Shown in pieces: positions 1-13,820 of a DNA stretch of 64,000 nt. The notes below the pieces were generated by a model that made no database searches, was not told the DNA's origin, and saw nothing but the letters and a program-made list of their open reading frames with translations. The stretch comes from Malania oleifera (Eukaryota > Streptophyta > Magnoliopsida > Santalales > Ximeniaceae): positions 97,088,397 to 97,152,396 of the forward strand of contig NC_080423.1 in NCBI RefSeq assembly GCF_029873635.1, in the 5' to 3' direction. The translations under genes were made by a program, and so were the position numbers. The first letter of the stretch is position 1; every line of letters starts with the position of its first letter.

Positions 1-628
1 TGTGTGAACACATTTGATTGAAACATTTTGAAATACATAGATTGTTATTGATACTCTCATGTACTCACTACACTGATAGAAAACATCTTTGAGAGTTAAA
101 CTTTCTAGACCACACTGAGCTTACATTGTTAAATCATCTGTGGTGTTTGTGATTGTGCGCATTTGCGGTACAAATTTTCTTTACGTGAAAGCACCCATAC
201 ATTGTACTTTTTGATTGTATATCTGAGAGATTCCAGGCGTGGCCTGAGGGGGCAGTAATCCAGTCCGGTAAGGATTGGTGTAAAGGTTGAGGTCAGCCCT
301 ATGATAATTTGACCTGATTTGTATAGGTACCGCTCTACCCGTTTAAGTGAGCAAGTTATTATGATAATCCTTATGCTGGTTAGCCAAAGCGGGGACATAG
401 GCAGTTGGCCAAACCTCGATAACATATCTGCGTGTCACCCTTTATTTACTGCTATCTAGCGCTTGTGCGACTAATTAAACTGCTTCATTTAATTTCTAAT
501 ATATTTATATTATTCACATTAGATTAACCATAGGGTTGTGAACATACTGCTGTTAGGAGGAATACCTAGGAGTTAAATTTTAAAAATACCTATTCACCCC
601 CCCTCTTGGGATCATGGTAAAGCTAACA
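1..628 (+). repeat. 3' part of the 5' LTR of the SIRE-like copia
   Basis: This stretch aligns with 7506-8137 and ends in GCTAACA directly before the primer site. About 44 differences were counted by eye over 628 bases (7%), mostly transitions. The first 1.5 kb of this LTR lies left of the window. Confidence 0.9.
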
Positions 629-3600
629 ATTGGTATCAGAGCCACGTAGCATAGACTAGTTGTTATTTTGCAAAAAGATCACATATGGCTCATAGTTCCG
701 TGACCCCTTTCCCTGAGGGACCATCTTCCACACGACCTCCTGTTTTCAATGGTGTTAATTACACCTTCTGGAAACAGAGGATGCACATCTACCTTTAGAA
801 TACTGATTGGAAGGTGTGGAGGATTGTCTCTAAGGGAAACTATGTCCCTATGAAAATTGAGGGTACAGCTAGGGTTCCTAAGACTGAGGATGAATATAAT
901 GATGATGATATGAAAGCTGTTAGCCTTAATGCCACTGCCATGAATATTTTATATTGCAGTTTTGATGTAAATGAATTTAACAGGATCATGGCATGTTCTA
1001 CTGCAAAGGATATATGGGATAAGTTAGAGGTCACATATGAGGGTACTAGAGATGTGAAAGATAGTAGGATAGATATGTTGACCAGTGAGTATGAGGCCTT
1101 TAGGATGAATGTAGGTGAGTCCATTCAGAGCATGTACACTAGATTCACACATATCATAAACTCACTGCATGCATTAGGAAAGACCAATCCCACATACGAG
1201 ATGATCAGGAAGATCTTTAGAGGCTTACCTCCTGTTTGGGAAGCCAAGGCTACGGCCATTGCTGAGGGTAGAGACCTTAAGGCCATGAGCTTAGATAAAT
1301 TGATAGGCTCATTGATCACTTATGAATTGTCCATAAATGAAAAACTTAATAAGCATAACAGGGCAAAGAAAGTGACTGCACTAAAAGCAGCTAATAACAC
1401 ATCTAGTGAGTATAGTGAGTCTGACACTGATGAGGAAATGACCATGCTAACTAAAAGGTTTAGCAGACTTTTCAGGAAGAACAGGAAGCCATTTAAAAAA
1501 TATAGAGACTCCACTAATGAGAAAGGAGAGTCTAGCAAAAGAAAAGAAAAATCAAATGCTTCTACATGCTATAACTGCAACAAGGTGGGACGCATCAAAC
1601 CGGAATGCCCACTGTTGAAAATTAGGCTATGAAAAAGAAGAAAGTCATGAAGGCTGGGACTTCATGAGACCAATTCAGCAGTAGCGACTCGGATTTAGAT
1701 CATAGTGACATGGAGGTTGCTAATTTGTGCTTGATGGCACACGAGGATGAGGTATTGTCTTCTAGTTCATCATCCTCTTATTATTCATCTGATGATTGTG
1801 ATTTTGACAACATGCCTGCATTTAGAGAATTACAATTTGAATATATTCGTGTTTCAAAATTAATAGGAAAAATGACTAAAGAGAATAATGATTTGAAAAA
1901 GAAATGTGAAAATTGGTCAAAATTGTTTAATATGACAAAAACCTCTCATGCATCTATTTTAAAAGAAAAAGGATACTACTATTGTTGAGTTTGAGAGGAA
2001 ATTGGAGGATAGCTCCAAAATCGTTTTTAAATTCACAAAGGGCAAAAAAAAAAATTTGAAAAATTACTTGGTGCCCAAAGAAACTCCTTAAGTAAAGAGG
2101 GTCTTGGTTTTAATGGCATTGAAAATGTTAGACGACCTAATCTTTACTTAGGACATTTTACACGTGAGTCAAAATCTCATATTCCTCTTAAAGAACCTAA
2201 GTGTAGATTAAAATGTTTTAAATGTAAATAGATTGGTCACATTCAATTTGATTGCCCACTTAGAAATAAGCATGCTAGAGTTAGGAAGGTATGGGTAGTT
2301 AAGGGAGATCCTGCTTCTAACCCCCATGGACCCAATAAAATTTGGGGACCAGCATCAGTCACTTAACTTATTTTACAGGTATGCCTAAGATCATCCTCCT
2401 CTAAGGACCGGTGGTACTTAGATAGTGGATGCTCACGACACATGACCGGCGACAAAGGCAAATTCTCTTCAATCGTTCCCAAGGATGGAGGCTATGTGAC
2501 ATTTGGCGACAATGCCAAAGGACACATCATCGGGGTAGGTAAGGTTGGTAAGGACTCCTCTCTTACTATCGAGAATGTTTTGTTGGTTGATGGACTGAAG
2601 CATAATCTGTTTAGCATAAGTCAATTGTGTGACATAGGATATAAAGTATCTTTTGAAAATGACAAATGCATAGTAGAAAATAAAACAGACCACAAAGTGC
2701 TTTTTACTGCTAATAGACATGAAAATGTTTATACTACCTCTCTTGATAATCTAGCATCACAACAAGTGACATGTTTTTCTACTATAAATGAAGCTAGTTG
2801 GTTGTGGCATAGGCGTTTAGGACATGCTAGCATGGATTTATTGTCTAAACTTGTTAGAAAAGAATTGGTTAAAGGTTTGCCTAAAATGTCTTTTGTAAAA
2901 GATAAAATCTGTGATGCATGTCAAATGGGTAAGCAAACAAAATCTAGTTTTAAGAAAAAGAAATTCATATCAACTACTAGACCCTTATTGTTGCTTCACC
3001 TAGATTTATTTGGAACTAATTATGTACAAAGTCTTGGTGGCAAATCTTATGCTTTTGTAATTGTGGATGACTTTTCTAGATTCACATTGGTGTTATTTCT
3101 TGCACATAAAAATGAGTCATGTGAACAATTCACCAAACTTTGTAGGAGAATTCAGAATGAAAAAGGATATAAAATCACTCACATAAGAAGTGATAGAGGC
3201 ACGAAATTCAAAAATGAAAGCATAGAAAAGTATTGTGACTTAGAGGGCATATCACATAATTTCTCTGCACCTAGGACACCCCAACAAAATGGTGTAGTAG
3301 AAAGATAGAATAGGTCACTGCAAGAAATGGGTAGAACTATGTTGAATGAGCATAACTTACCTAAATATTTTTGGGCTGAGGCTATAAATACTGCATGCTA
3401 TGTTATGAATAGGGTGTTAATTTGACCATCAATTAATAAAACCCCTTATGAATAGTGGAACAACCATAAGCCTAATATTTCCTATTTTCATGTGTTTGGT
3501 TGTAAATGCTTTGTACTTAGAGATAATGAGCATCTAGGAAAATTTGACTCTAAATCTGATGAAGGCATCTTCCTATGCTATGCACTTAATAGTAAAGCAT

Positions 3601-6001
3601 ATAGGTTTTCAATAAAAGAACTTTAACTATGATTGAATCTTTTCATGTTGTGTTTGATGAGTCTAATCCATTTTCTAATAAAGATGATGAAGATGATATT
3701 GATATTAGAAAATGCTTAAAGAAAATGTCTATTGAAAACAATGCAAGTGAAAATCAAGAAGCAAATGAAAAATCACCTGAAGAAAATGAAAATGGAAATC
3801 AGGAGGTGCCTAGAGATTGGAAATACATTAGAAGTCATCCTATAGATCAAATCATAGGTAACCATCCCATGGAGTAGCCACAAGATCCTCCTTGAGAAAT
3901 ATAGTGAATCATTCCACTTTCTTATCCCAAGAAGAACCTAAAAATATTAAAGAAGTTATAGAAGATGAATCTTGGGTGTTGTCCATGCAAGAAGAGCTTA
4001 ATCAATTTGAAAGAAGTAAAGTGTGGACCTTAGTTCCTAGGCCTAATGAGCACACCATCATTGGAACTAAATGGGTATATAGAAATAAGAAAGATGAGAA
4101 TGGGGTAGTAACTAGGAATAAAGTTAGACTAGTTGCTCAAGGGTATAACCAACAAGAAGGGATTGACTTTGATGAAACATATGCTCTTGTTGCTAGATTA
4201 GAAGTCATTCGTATGTTACTTGTCTTTGCCATTTTTAAAAATTTTAAATTGTTCCAGATGGATGTTAAAAGCGCTTTTCTAAATGGCTGCATAAATGAAG
4301 AGGTATACGTAGAACAACCACCCGTTTTGAAAATCATAAATATCTTGATCATGTTTACCAGTTGTCTAAAGCCTTGTATGGATTGAAACAAGCTCCTAGA
4401 GCTTGGTATGAGAGGTTTAGTGGTTTTCTATTAGAAAATGGGTTTACTTGTGGCAAGATTGACACTACACTCTTTATCAAATCCAAAAATGATGATATGC
4501 TCCTTGTTCAAATTTATGTGGACGATATCATTTTTGGAGCAACCAATGATGAGTTGTGTAATGAATTTGCCAAATGCATGCAAAGTGAGTTTGAAATGAG
4601 CATGATGGGTGACCTTAGTTTCTTCTTAGGTCTACAAATTAAGCAAGCTAATCATGGAACTTTCATATGCTAATCTAAATACATTAGGGACTTGCTAAAG
4701 AAATTTAATATGGAAGATTGTAAAATTCTTGGCACACCTATGAACTCTTCCATTAAGCTTGATAAAGATGAGCAAGGAATCCCTGTTAACGTAAAATTAT
4801 ATCGTGGCATGAATGGAAGTCTCCTATATCTCACTGCTAGTAGGCCCGATATTATGTTTAGTGTATGTATGTGTGCTAGGTTTCAGGCTGCTCCTAAGGA
4901 ATTTCATCTAAAAGCTGTTAAACGAATCCTTAGGTATCTAGTTGGGACTATAGAGTTAGGTTTGTGGTACCCTAAGCATACTACCTTTGAGATTGTTAGT
5001 TACACTGATGCTGACTTTGTCGGTAGTAAGGTTGATAGAAAAAGTACTAGCGGCACTTGTCATTACTTAGGACAATCTCTTGTTTCTTGGTTCTCCAAGA
5101 AACAAAACTCAGTTGTCTTATCCACCGCTGAAGCTGAATATATTGTGATTGGAAGTTGTTGTGCCCAAACTCTTTACATGAAACAACAACTTGTGGATTT
5201 TGGGTTGCACTATGAAACAATACCGATTAAATGTGATAATACTAGTGTAATCAACATCTCTAAAAATCCTATCTCACGTTCACGAACTAAACACATTGAG
5301 ATTAGACATCATTTTCTTCATGATCATGTGCAAAAAGGAGATGTGACTCTTGAGTTTGTATGCACTGATGAACAGTGGGCCTACATATTCACTAAGCCAC
5401 TACCTGAGGATAGGTTCATGCAAATTAGACGTGAGTTAGGCTTAATGCATAGTAAAGAAGCTTCCTAAATTTAAATGTTTCATAACTTGTATAAATTTAG
5501 GGGGAGCTCTTTCATGAAAACTTTCCAAGTCTTAGAAACTAATTCTATTGTTGACTTATCTATTGCATGATTATATTGATTATCATCTATGTTGCACTTG
5601 TCCAATTCATGCTCATATTGATAGTTTATTTGTATTGGACCATACTGAACTGTTTGAGTAGTTGTGGATAAATTGTTAGGAAATTTAAACTCAAACAAGT
5701 TACATTTATACAGGTTTACTTTTGGAAAGTCCGATTTACAAACGGCACTCTGTCGAAATTTTTCAAAAATTCTTTTCAAAATTACCCTTGTATAAATGTA
5801 CTAAACACCCATTGCCTAGAATTTTAATTCAAATGACCCTTTTTACTGTTGCCAAAAGGGGGAGATGGAAAGAGGCAAAATAATGGGTAAAAGAACTTAT
5901 GTTTTAAACATACATTGGATGCATATTGTGAGAGGGAACCTTCTTGGGCTTAACCCTATATTTTGCCAAATTGTATTTGTCATCATCAAAAAGGGGGAGA
6001 C

Positions 6002-8137
6002 TGTTGACCTTATAGGTCACGCCCGGTTTTGATAATGACAAATACATTTGTATCTAATGAGTATCTAGCTCATGTGTTTATATTAGCAGACACATTAATG
6101 CTTGAAGACCAGTTCGTATTTTCAGTTGTAATATATTTAGTGGTCTATTTGGTCTGTAATAGTAATTAGGACATTTGGTTTGTAATAAGCACACACAACA
6201 CATGCATGATTTATCTTGTAAGTTCAAACCAAATCATAATGCACAATGACCTTAGCATGACCTTAGGGTGTACCCTTCGTTCGACCGACACCGAACTTTT
6301 TTGGTGTCTTAATTTTGGACCAAATTACCATAAGACACTCACTCATGCATACATATGTTTGAATATTTGACTTGGGTAATTGCATGCTTGAACAAGGACA
6401 GAAATGTACAACTCTTGCACTTTCGGTTGACCGACTCACACAGGTCATTTCCTCCTAGTCGACCGAAACTGGTCAGGGTCAACATGTTGACCACTGTCCG
6501 GTCGACGAAGCCCGTACAGTTCATTTGACCCCAGTCGACCGAACCACCTAAAAGTCAATATTTTGACCTCCCGGTCGACCAAGAGATTTTATACTCCAAC
6601 TACTTGGTCGACCGGAGGGTCTTGGGGAGAATTCCCAACGGCTTGGTCGACCGAACCAGTCAGTTCAAAATGGCATGGTCGACCGAAACTCAGAAAATTA
6701 GGAAATCGCCCTCTCCTGGTCAACCGTGCCCTTAGTTCAATATTTCCCTGGTCGACCGAACCATTTGAGAGTTGGTCGACCGAAACATTTCTGGTCGACC
6801 GGACCTCTCGGGTTGCCATCATTTTTACCGCGAGTTAAATATTTTTAAATAGGATTAAATTGATTTAAATGTCATTAAACTTTTTCAATAATTACTAGTA
6901 AGTCCCCAACGGTCAAATATTTTTGTATGTCTATATATACTTTTTCACTTGGGAGAATTAAGCATCGATTAGCAAAAAGATTAAGAAAATTTCTCTCAAG
7001 CAAAAATACTCTCTTTTGATTCCCATTTGCTCATACTCTTCCAAATACACTCTAGCTTACATTCAAAACTCATTAAATCATCTGTAAGTGTTTTTGAGTG
7101 TTTAGATAGGAAGGTTTGCTCTCTCTTAGTTATGAGATTGATCTATTTTTGTTGAGAGCTAAACCAAAAGGATTCTTAGGGGACTTAGACTAATAAGTTC
7201 ATCCTAAAAAGACTTTACTAGGTCTTCTGAGATTGCATATTCGTTGCAATATCTTGAGAAGCTCATATTCGCTTTTGGTTGCAAAATATTTTTAAAATCA
7301 TTTACAAATATCTATTGCTCTTTATTTTGAAAACCATTTAAGGATATATTTGTGTTTGATGTGAAACATCTTTGTTGCAATATTTATTCATTCATATATT
7401 TTTGCTGAAAACAAAAATCATATATATTTTGCAATCCAAGCATACACATATTCATGTGATTAAGATATTCTATTGATTGATATTCTTGAGGCTTGCTTGG
7501 TATTTTGTGTGAACACATTTGATTGAAACATTTTGAAATACACAGATTGTTATTGATGCTCTCACGTACTTACTATACTGATAGAAAACATCTTTGAGAG
7601 TTAAACTATCTAGACCAAACTGAGCTTACATTGTTAAATCATCTGTGGTGTTTGCGATTGTGCGCATTTGTGATACAAATTTGCTTTACGTGAAAGCACC
7701 CATACATTGTACCTTTTGATTGTATATCTGAGAGATTCCAGGCGTAGCTTGAGGGGGTGGTAATCTAGCCTGATAAGGATTGGTGTAAAGGTTGAGGTCA
7801 GCCCTGTGATAATTTGACCTGGTTTGTATAGGTGCCGCTCCACCCGTTTAAGTGAGAAAGTTATTGTGATAATCCTTGTGCTGGTTAGCCAAGGCCGGGA
7901 CGTAGGCAGTTGGCCGAACCTCGATAACATATCTGCGTGTCACCCTTTATTTACTGCTTTCTAGTGCTTGTGCGATTAATTAAACTGCTTCATTTAATTT
8001 CTGATATATTTATATTATTCGCATTAGATTGACCATAGGGTTGTGAACATATTGCTGTTAGGAGGAATACTTAGGGGTTAAATTTTAAAAATAAAAATTC
8101 ACCCCCCCCCCCTCTTGGGATCACGGTAAAGCTAACA
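6002..8137 (+). repeat. 3' LTR of the SIRE-like copia (2136 bp)
   Basis: It begins TGTTGACC right after the purine tract and ends CTAACA, so it has TG...CA ends. It is followed by CCTAC (8138-8142). The matching stretch of unit B contains CCTAC once (41660-41664) with no insertion, so CCTAC is the likely target-site duplication. The left copy is outside the window. Confidence 0.9.
6458..6940 (+). promoter_or_regulatory. LTR promoter with ten GTCGAC palindromes ahead of a TATA box
   Basis: Ten exact GTCGAC cores lie between 6458 and 6799 (starts 6458, 6501, 6534, 6574, 6607, 6646, 6678, 6751, 6775, 6794), mostly within TGGTCGACCGAAC. A likely TATA box, CTATATATAC, is at 6931-6940. The layout (repeated palindrome, then TATA) is that of a U3 enhancer and promoter. 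The role as a protein-binding array is inferred. Confidence 0.55.
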
Positions 8138-8723
8138 CCTACTATCACGGAGCTCTATCACCTAGTCTATCCTCGTTCCCAGAAAAATTTAGATAATTCG
8201 GGTGAGACACATCTCAGTAAGAAGGAATAAATTATTATAGTGTGTGGTCATATGAGTTCAGTTATAACATGCTTTATTTTTTAAAACAACATTTCATCTG
8301 AGAAAATAAGCTGATATTCACATTCCACATAATCATATAAATATACAACACAAGCTTTTATAAGCTTTAAAATCATTTCTCAAGTTTATTCATTTCCAAC
8401 ACACATAATTGCCCACAAAGTTCCTAAGAATATGGAAGATTGCCCGCCCATACAGGTAGCTTTCCTCTGCCCTAACACGTTATGGAGTCAGGAATGGCCA
8501 CGTCTAATACCTATCAGGGCACTCACCTTAGTAAGCCCTTAGGCGGAGAGTTTCACTTCGCCTTAATTATATATTTTATAAAACACACACTCTTTCATTT
8601 TTCATAATCATTTCCCATTTTAACTCATTACATATCTATGTATACATTATTTCATATTTATGTACTTTACATAATACATTAAATCACATAATTCCAATTC
8701 TCAACACATTCACGATTTTAATA

Positions 8724-9435
8724 CTGAGCATACCTCCCCAACAGCATCAGTAAGAATCTCACACACAGTTTCTATACTGAGCATACCTCCCCAACGACAT
8801 CAGTAGGAACTTCAAAACACAATTTTCATACTGAGCATACCTCCCTAATGGCATCAGTAGGAACTTCACAACACAATTTCCATACTAAGCATACCTCCCC
8901 AACGACATCAGTAGAGACTTCACACACACACACACACAGTCTCTGTACTGAGCATACCTTCCCAACGGCATCAGTAGGAACTTCACACACACACACACAC
9001 ACACACAGTCTCCGTACTGAGCATACCTCCCCAACAGCATCAGTAGGAACTTCACACACACACACACACACACACACAGTCTCCGTACTAAACATACCTC
9101 CCCAACGGCATCAGTAGGAACTTCGCACACGCACACACAGTATTCATACTGAGCATACCTCCCCAATGACATCAGTAGGAACTTCGCACACACACACAGA
9201 GTCTGCATGCTGAGCATACCTCCTTAACGACATGAGTAGGAACTTCACACACACACACAGTCTCCATACTGAGCATACCTCCCCAACGGCATCAGTAGGA
9301 ACTTCACCCACAGACACATAATCTCCATACTAAGCATACCTCCCCAACGACATCTGTAGGAACTTCACACACACACACACACACACAGTCTCTATACTAA
9401 GCATACCTCCCCAACGGCATCAGTAGGAAAGGAAT
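8724..9435 (-). repeat. Minisatellite with embedded (CA)n, about 12 units
   Basis: Units of about 50-75 bp contain ACTGAGCATACCTCCCCAAC, then a CATCAGTAGGAACTTC core, then a CA run of variable length and AGTCTC. About 12 units are visible. It lies inside the solo LTR. The unit B counterpart has about 10 units split by an insertion. Short open frames across it on both strands are by-products of the repeat. Confidence 0.85.
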
Positions 9436-9547
9436 ATCACCACCCGCAATTATTGTGCGGTGTTGGCATATCATCAATCATATTTCAGTATATCTCAATT
9501 CAATTTAATATAAATATTCTCATCATTTTCTGTACACATTTCATCAT

Positions 9548-9552
9548 CTCAT

Positions 9553-9596
<44 letters not shown>
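9548..9596. repeat. (TA)n microsatellite
   Basis: An uninterrupted TA run inside the minus-strand solo LTR. The same place in unit B (about 46778-46804) carries a shorter run. Confidence 0.9.
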
Positions 9597-9598
<2 letters not shown>

Positions 9599-10482
9599 TA
9601 TTTCACATATTTTCACATTTCCCAAAGTACTCATATCAATAATTCACAAAATCTCATTTTTCAGGAAAAACATTTCAACTCACATATAAATACCATATTT
9701 TATTATTTTTCACTAATCACATCAATAATTCTCATTTCAATATTTTCTCAGAAATTACTCATCATTATATTTCACACTCCAAAATATCACAATTTAAAAT
9801 TACTCAAATGTCACACGATTTATCTGATATTTATATCATAATAATTTTCAAACAAAATATCATATGATCATTTTCACATATTAATTCAAATAGTAATTTT
9901 AAAAATACTGCTATAATTTATTCCCCTTACTTGGCTTACTGAGAGTCTCGTTAACAGCCCAATTCCTAAACCTCTTGTACCCCAAATTTGGGGTTTTGCC
10001 CACAACGATTCCACGAGAATTTCGCCTCGCTAGACTTGTAGAGAATCATCCCTAGATTCTTGGGGTGGTGTCTGTTCATTAATTGGCTTACAATTTGCAA
10101 GAAATTAAAGAAAAAAGGGAAATTAGTTTATCCCAGGAGATACGTCTACGCCACTCCTACCACCGATCCGCTCCGGTAGAAATGACGGCAGTAGAGAATG
10201 GAGTCCAGCGGTATCTTTTGATTTTCGATTGGGCGAAAATCCACCACGAAATCGAGGAGAGAGGGAGAGAGAATGAGAGAAGAGAGAGAGACTGCGAGAA
10301 GAAGAAGGAAAGTAAAAGTGGGGGGGGTCTTTAATTGTTTTGTTTTATTTATTTATTATTATTATAACTTTTACATATATATATATATATATATATATCT
10401 AATGTATATTATAGTATTATTATTTAATTAATGATAATAATTATTCAATTAATTTAATTAATAATTAATTTTGTACTTTTTA

Positions 10483-10516
<34 letters not shown>

Positions 10517-10561
10517 TATTTATTTTTCATTCCTAAGCCTATCATTTTCTGGGGTGTTACA

Positions 10562-11431
10562 CATATGTTAGGTCTTGCTTTTTAGAGGCTTTGTAAATGT
10601 CAAAAAGTTCATATACTCAGATTCCTCGTCATTTTCTTTTTAGGTGAATTATTTGTGTGAGTTTCACGAAAAAGAACAACTTAATAAAAATAACAGAAAG
10701 GAGACTATAAGTGTCAACTTTTTAGTTCGTTCTAATGTTCCAAAACTTTGTCCATTTTTCTAGCCACACCTTGTGTTCCAATTAAGTTCATCTCAAGCAA
10801 TGTAACTCCGAAGTTGTAAAGAAGCTTTATTTGGAAGTTTTTGAATTTTTTTTTTTTATCACTAAAGAATTTGAAAGAATGCTTATGACTCAAACAAACA
10901 ATTCTTTTTATAGAAAAGTTGATAATCCCCTTAATTTAAATTTGATATTGGTGAATTGATGTTATATAATATTTTGTTTTATGTGAGCATGAGTTATGTA
11001 GTTAAATCTAAATGGTGATTGTCTAGTCAAGAATTGATGACACATCATATATGCTCTATCTGAAACTGTCATATACTCATATGCACTTCTTGTGATTTTT
11101 GTTGGTATTTATCATACAAAATGGTATTTTTTAGATTTAATTTTTTTAGTGCATACACCACCTTTTTTTTACCCTGTTGCTTATTAGTAGAAAGACTATA
11201 TGTTTCTTAATTTGCTTATATTTTTATAGTAGAACATGTATACAAATTTCAATATTGGCATTTGACCGCATTAGTTTACAGTTAGTATAAAAAACATAAT
11301 TTAACAGTGCTAGGCATTAATTTCCCCTTTTGCTCAGCAGATACTTTATAAAATGGGTTGAGAAATGATATGCAGCTTCTGCTAACTTGACTAGGGCCGG
11401 AGCTCGAAAAGCATTTTGGGCATTTTCTTGG

Positions 11432-11499
<68 letters not shown>

Positions 11500-11749
11500 T
11501 AATGCTTATCAATGTTTTTGAAAGACTTAATCAAGAGGCTTATCTCAGCAAGATGAGGCATGCCCAAAATGCCTTAAAAGTTTAGTCAAAAAGTGAATGC
11601 ATCACGTGTTAAGATTTATGAGGCTTATGCTTTTTTGGTGTGTGAATCTCAAGTTTGAGACTTAACTAAAAATTTAACCATGTGTTAATATGAAAGGGAA
11701 TACCCTAATATCAGTTGTTAATCTCCCAATTTTTGTTTTTTTGTTTTTA
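10562..11749. other. Unassigned DNA shared by units A and B
   Basis: No gene is recognised. The stretch matches 48046-49250 at roughly 92-95% by eye and starts with the target-site duplication of the solo LTR. It holds T-rich runs and a (CT)n tract. Confidence 0.6.
11435..11496. repeat. (CT)n microsatellite
   Basis: A pure CT run of about 62 bp. In unit B the same tract (48937-49020) is longer and interrupted. Confidence 0.95.
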
Positions 11750-13292
11750 AATTAGTGGTTGATATTTTGAGTAGGAAGGTAGATAGGGTTGTGGATAGAG
11801 GTTTAGGGGAAAGGGTTGGTGGTGGGTACGGAGGGTTAGGGTTTTGCACCTTCAATTTGCATTCTTCTTTTTAAAGGACCATAGACCCTTCTTTTTGAAT
11901 ATTTTGGGTCTTCTCCATGTTTACAAGAAGGTTTTTGGGCTTAAGATTAATACGGGGAAGAGCAGTATCACGGTTATCAATATGCCTAGTGAGAGTGATA
12001 GGGAGTTGTCTTTGGAGGTGGGTTTTAGTATTTTGGAGTGCCTGCTTTCCTATCTAAGGGGGGTTCCTTTGTGGGGTAACCCTACATTTGTCAGTTTTTG
12101 GGATCCTATTGTGGAAAGGGTTTCTAAGAGACTAGACGGTGCAAGGGTGCCATTTTTTCTCTTGGTGGTAGAATTACTCTCATCCAAGATTGTCTTTCTA
12201 GTATCCTCTTATACTTTCTTTCTATTTTTAAGATTTTGGTGGGGGTTGCTAACAAGATTCAGAAGATAATTAATAAGGAATTTCCTATGGTCAAGGGTAA
12301 GGGGTTTTATATATATATATATAAAGAAGAAATTTCATTGATAAGAGGAAAATTTACAAAATGGAGAAAAAGATTTCTCCCCTCAAAGTTCTAGAAAAAA
12401 ACTGAAAAAATAAACTAATAAATAAAAAATGGGAAAAAAACATAAAATTCAGAGCAAAGGCTTCCTCCAATTTCGCTGAATATCAAAAAAACAAACTCCC
12501 TTAAAGCAAATGAACCCTACACACCAAAAAGAAGTCAGGTAATGAATCCTCTCCCAAACCAGCTACTGACTCAATTTTCTGCTGAAAAAATGTGTGCATT
12601 AATTACACCCCAACCATAATCTGTGCAGTAGTATAAAAATACCACACTTACATAATGTCATCCTCTCCTTCCTTCTACTAAACCCCTCAAAGGAAATTCA
12701 CAAAAAATTCTCCACCTACGTTGGATTTAGGAATCATTTGGTAAGCTAGGAAGTGGTGGGCAAGTCTAAGCGGGAGTGTGATTTGGGTCTTGGAAACTTG
12801 TCTTGAAACACAGCTATTCTAGCTAAATTGCGTAGGCAGTTTCTGCTAAATTAAGGCTTTTATTTGGTTGATTGTGCATGACAAAATATTTACCAATAAC
12901 TTACTCTAGGTTAGGAGACCTTTCAATGCCCTCTCTTTAGATGTTTGTGTACTTTGTTTTAATTGTTCAGAATCTACATTACACTTTTTTTTACATTGTG
13001 ATTATGCTTGGAGGGTATGGAATAAGTTATTTGGTTTTTTGGGTGAATGTTGGTTGGGTGTGCTCGGAGGCGGTGAAGGACTTTTTGGTAGTTTCTTCTG
13101 TTGTCTTTGACAGGAAAAAGTGAAGGACTCTGAGTTTTGCACTTGTATTATTTGTTCTTTTCAATTTTTAGGCTTTTTTCTATGTCTTTTGGGCTGGGAT
13201 TTTCCAGATTTTGGTAAGGAGATGTCTATTATGTTAGTTGTGTATTCTTAATCTATTAATGTTATTCTTTGTTTGGTATTAAAAAAAAAAGT
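11750..13292 (+). pseudogene. L1-type LINE relic, unit A copy
   Basis: The frame at 11844-12269 encodes the end of an L1 reverse transcriptase: GLKINTGKS followed by a LRGVPLWG...SFWDPIVERVSKRLDG stretch, where plant L1s have GLKVN.SKS and YLGLPLG...W....ER...KL..W. Around 12940-13110 a zf-RVT-like segment is readable in pieces (CVLC...ES..HFFLHC..AWRVW). A short A-run follows at about 13280-13290, fitting the 3' end. Endonuclease and most of the reverse transcriptase are missing, and several frameshifts and stops are present. A second LINE end is nested at about 12308-12720. A 529 bp stretch present in unit B is missing here at 12846-12848. Confidence 0.75.
12308..12720 (-). mobile_element. 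Minus-strand LINE 3' end nested in the LINE relic
   Basis: Read on the minus strand the stretch ends TATCAATGAAATTTCTTCTT followed by a TA run, a common form of plant L1 3' tail. It interrupts the plus-strand LINE between its reverse transcriptase and zf-RVT parts. The same insert is present in unit B (about 49835-50240), so it predates the duplication. Confidence 0.55.
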
Positions 13293-13810
13293 GAGAGAGA
13301 TAAGAAGAAGAGAGAAAACTCTTAAATCTTTACCTTTCCAAAATAATTGGAACTTCATAATGTTATAACCAACGATATGTGTAGCCAAAAAAAGAAGGTT
13401 TTGGCATGATTTATTGAATGTATTTAGCATAGTATTTGTATTTTTCTCAAATTATGTTTGGTTTTTAATTATATTTGTGAATTTCTTAATTTTTGATTTT
13501 AAAAAGTATATAAGTAATTTATTTGCATATTCTTATTTTAAAAAATAGAAATATAAAAAACTTATGCCTTAAAATCAGTTTTGCCAAGCCTCATAAAGGT
13601 TACAACACCTTACCAAATAAATTCATGTTTTAGGACCTTGATGCTTATTTTTTTTTTTCAATTTTTTTCCCAAAAGAAAAGCTATTAATTAAGAAGGGAG
13701 AAAAATTTACAATGGCTAGAGGATAAGAGATTATCTTAAAGATATTTTAAAAGAAAAAAAAAATTGCATTGGCTATTGTCTTTTAGCTTTTGTTTTGTTC
13801 ATTTGAGATA
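13293..13810. other. Spacer shared with unit B
   Basis: No gene is seen. It is AT-rich and matches 51351-51873. It ends exactly where the MULE is inserted in A and the hAT in B. Confidence 0.6.
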
Positions 13811-13820
13811 CCTCTTTGAT
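13811..13820. repeat. Left target-site duplication of the MULE
   Basis: CCTCTTTGAT, repeated at 28625-28634. The undisrupted site is visible in unit B at 52710-52719. The duplication may be 9-11 bp because the next base is also shared. Confidence 0.85.

Larger units (their letters stand above)
1..8137 (+). mobile_element. Ty1/copia element, SIRE-like, decayed, 5' end outside window
   Basis: The window opens inside the 5' LTR of a copia element. A primer site of initiator-Met type (TGGTATCAGAGCC) starts at 631. Parts follow in copia order: gag with UBN2-type sequence (about 0.69-1.65 kb), zinc-knuckle remnants, protease (about 2.4 kb), integrase (about 2.8-3.5 kb), reverse transcriptase (about 3.95-4.7 kb) and RNase H (about 5.0-5.4 kb). 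A purine-rich tract ending in GGGGGAGA sits just before the 3' LTR at 6002. The 2.1 kb LTRs, about 530 bp of non-coding DNA after RNase H, and an LTR start containing TTTTGATAATGACAAA point to the SIRE lineage; that assignment is an inference. The coding part is broken in many places (roughly ten). The LTRs differ at about 44 of 628 compared bases, so it is old. The element sits inside the solo LTR of unit A. Confidence 0.88.
8138..10561 (-). mobile_element. Solo LTR of a Ty3/gypsy-type element, unit A (left part cut off by the copia)
   Basis: Read on the minus strand it begins TGTAACACCCC at 10561 and is followed on the plus strand by CATAT (10562-10566). The unit B copy (41296-48045) shows the full LTR with CATAT on both sides. 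No gag or pol lies next to it, so it is a solo LTR. Features include a minisatellite, a (TA)n tract and the motif for CTTACTGAG...CTCACCC typical of long plant LTRs. Tekay/Del-like chromovirus origin is an inference from end sequence and length. Its remaining left part lies beyond the copia inserted in it. Confidence 0.75.

Noticed and set aside
8826-9217. Cys/Val-rich and Thr/His-rich open frames, also at 46294-46700 and 42200-42454
   Set aside because: They are translations of the CA-rich minisatellite on either strand and have no independent coding signal.
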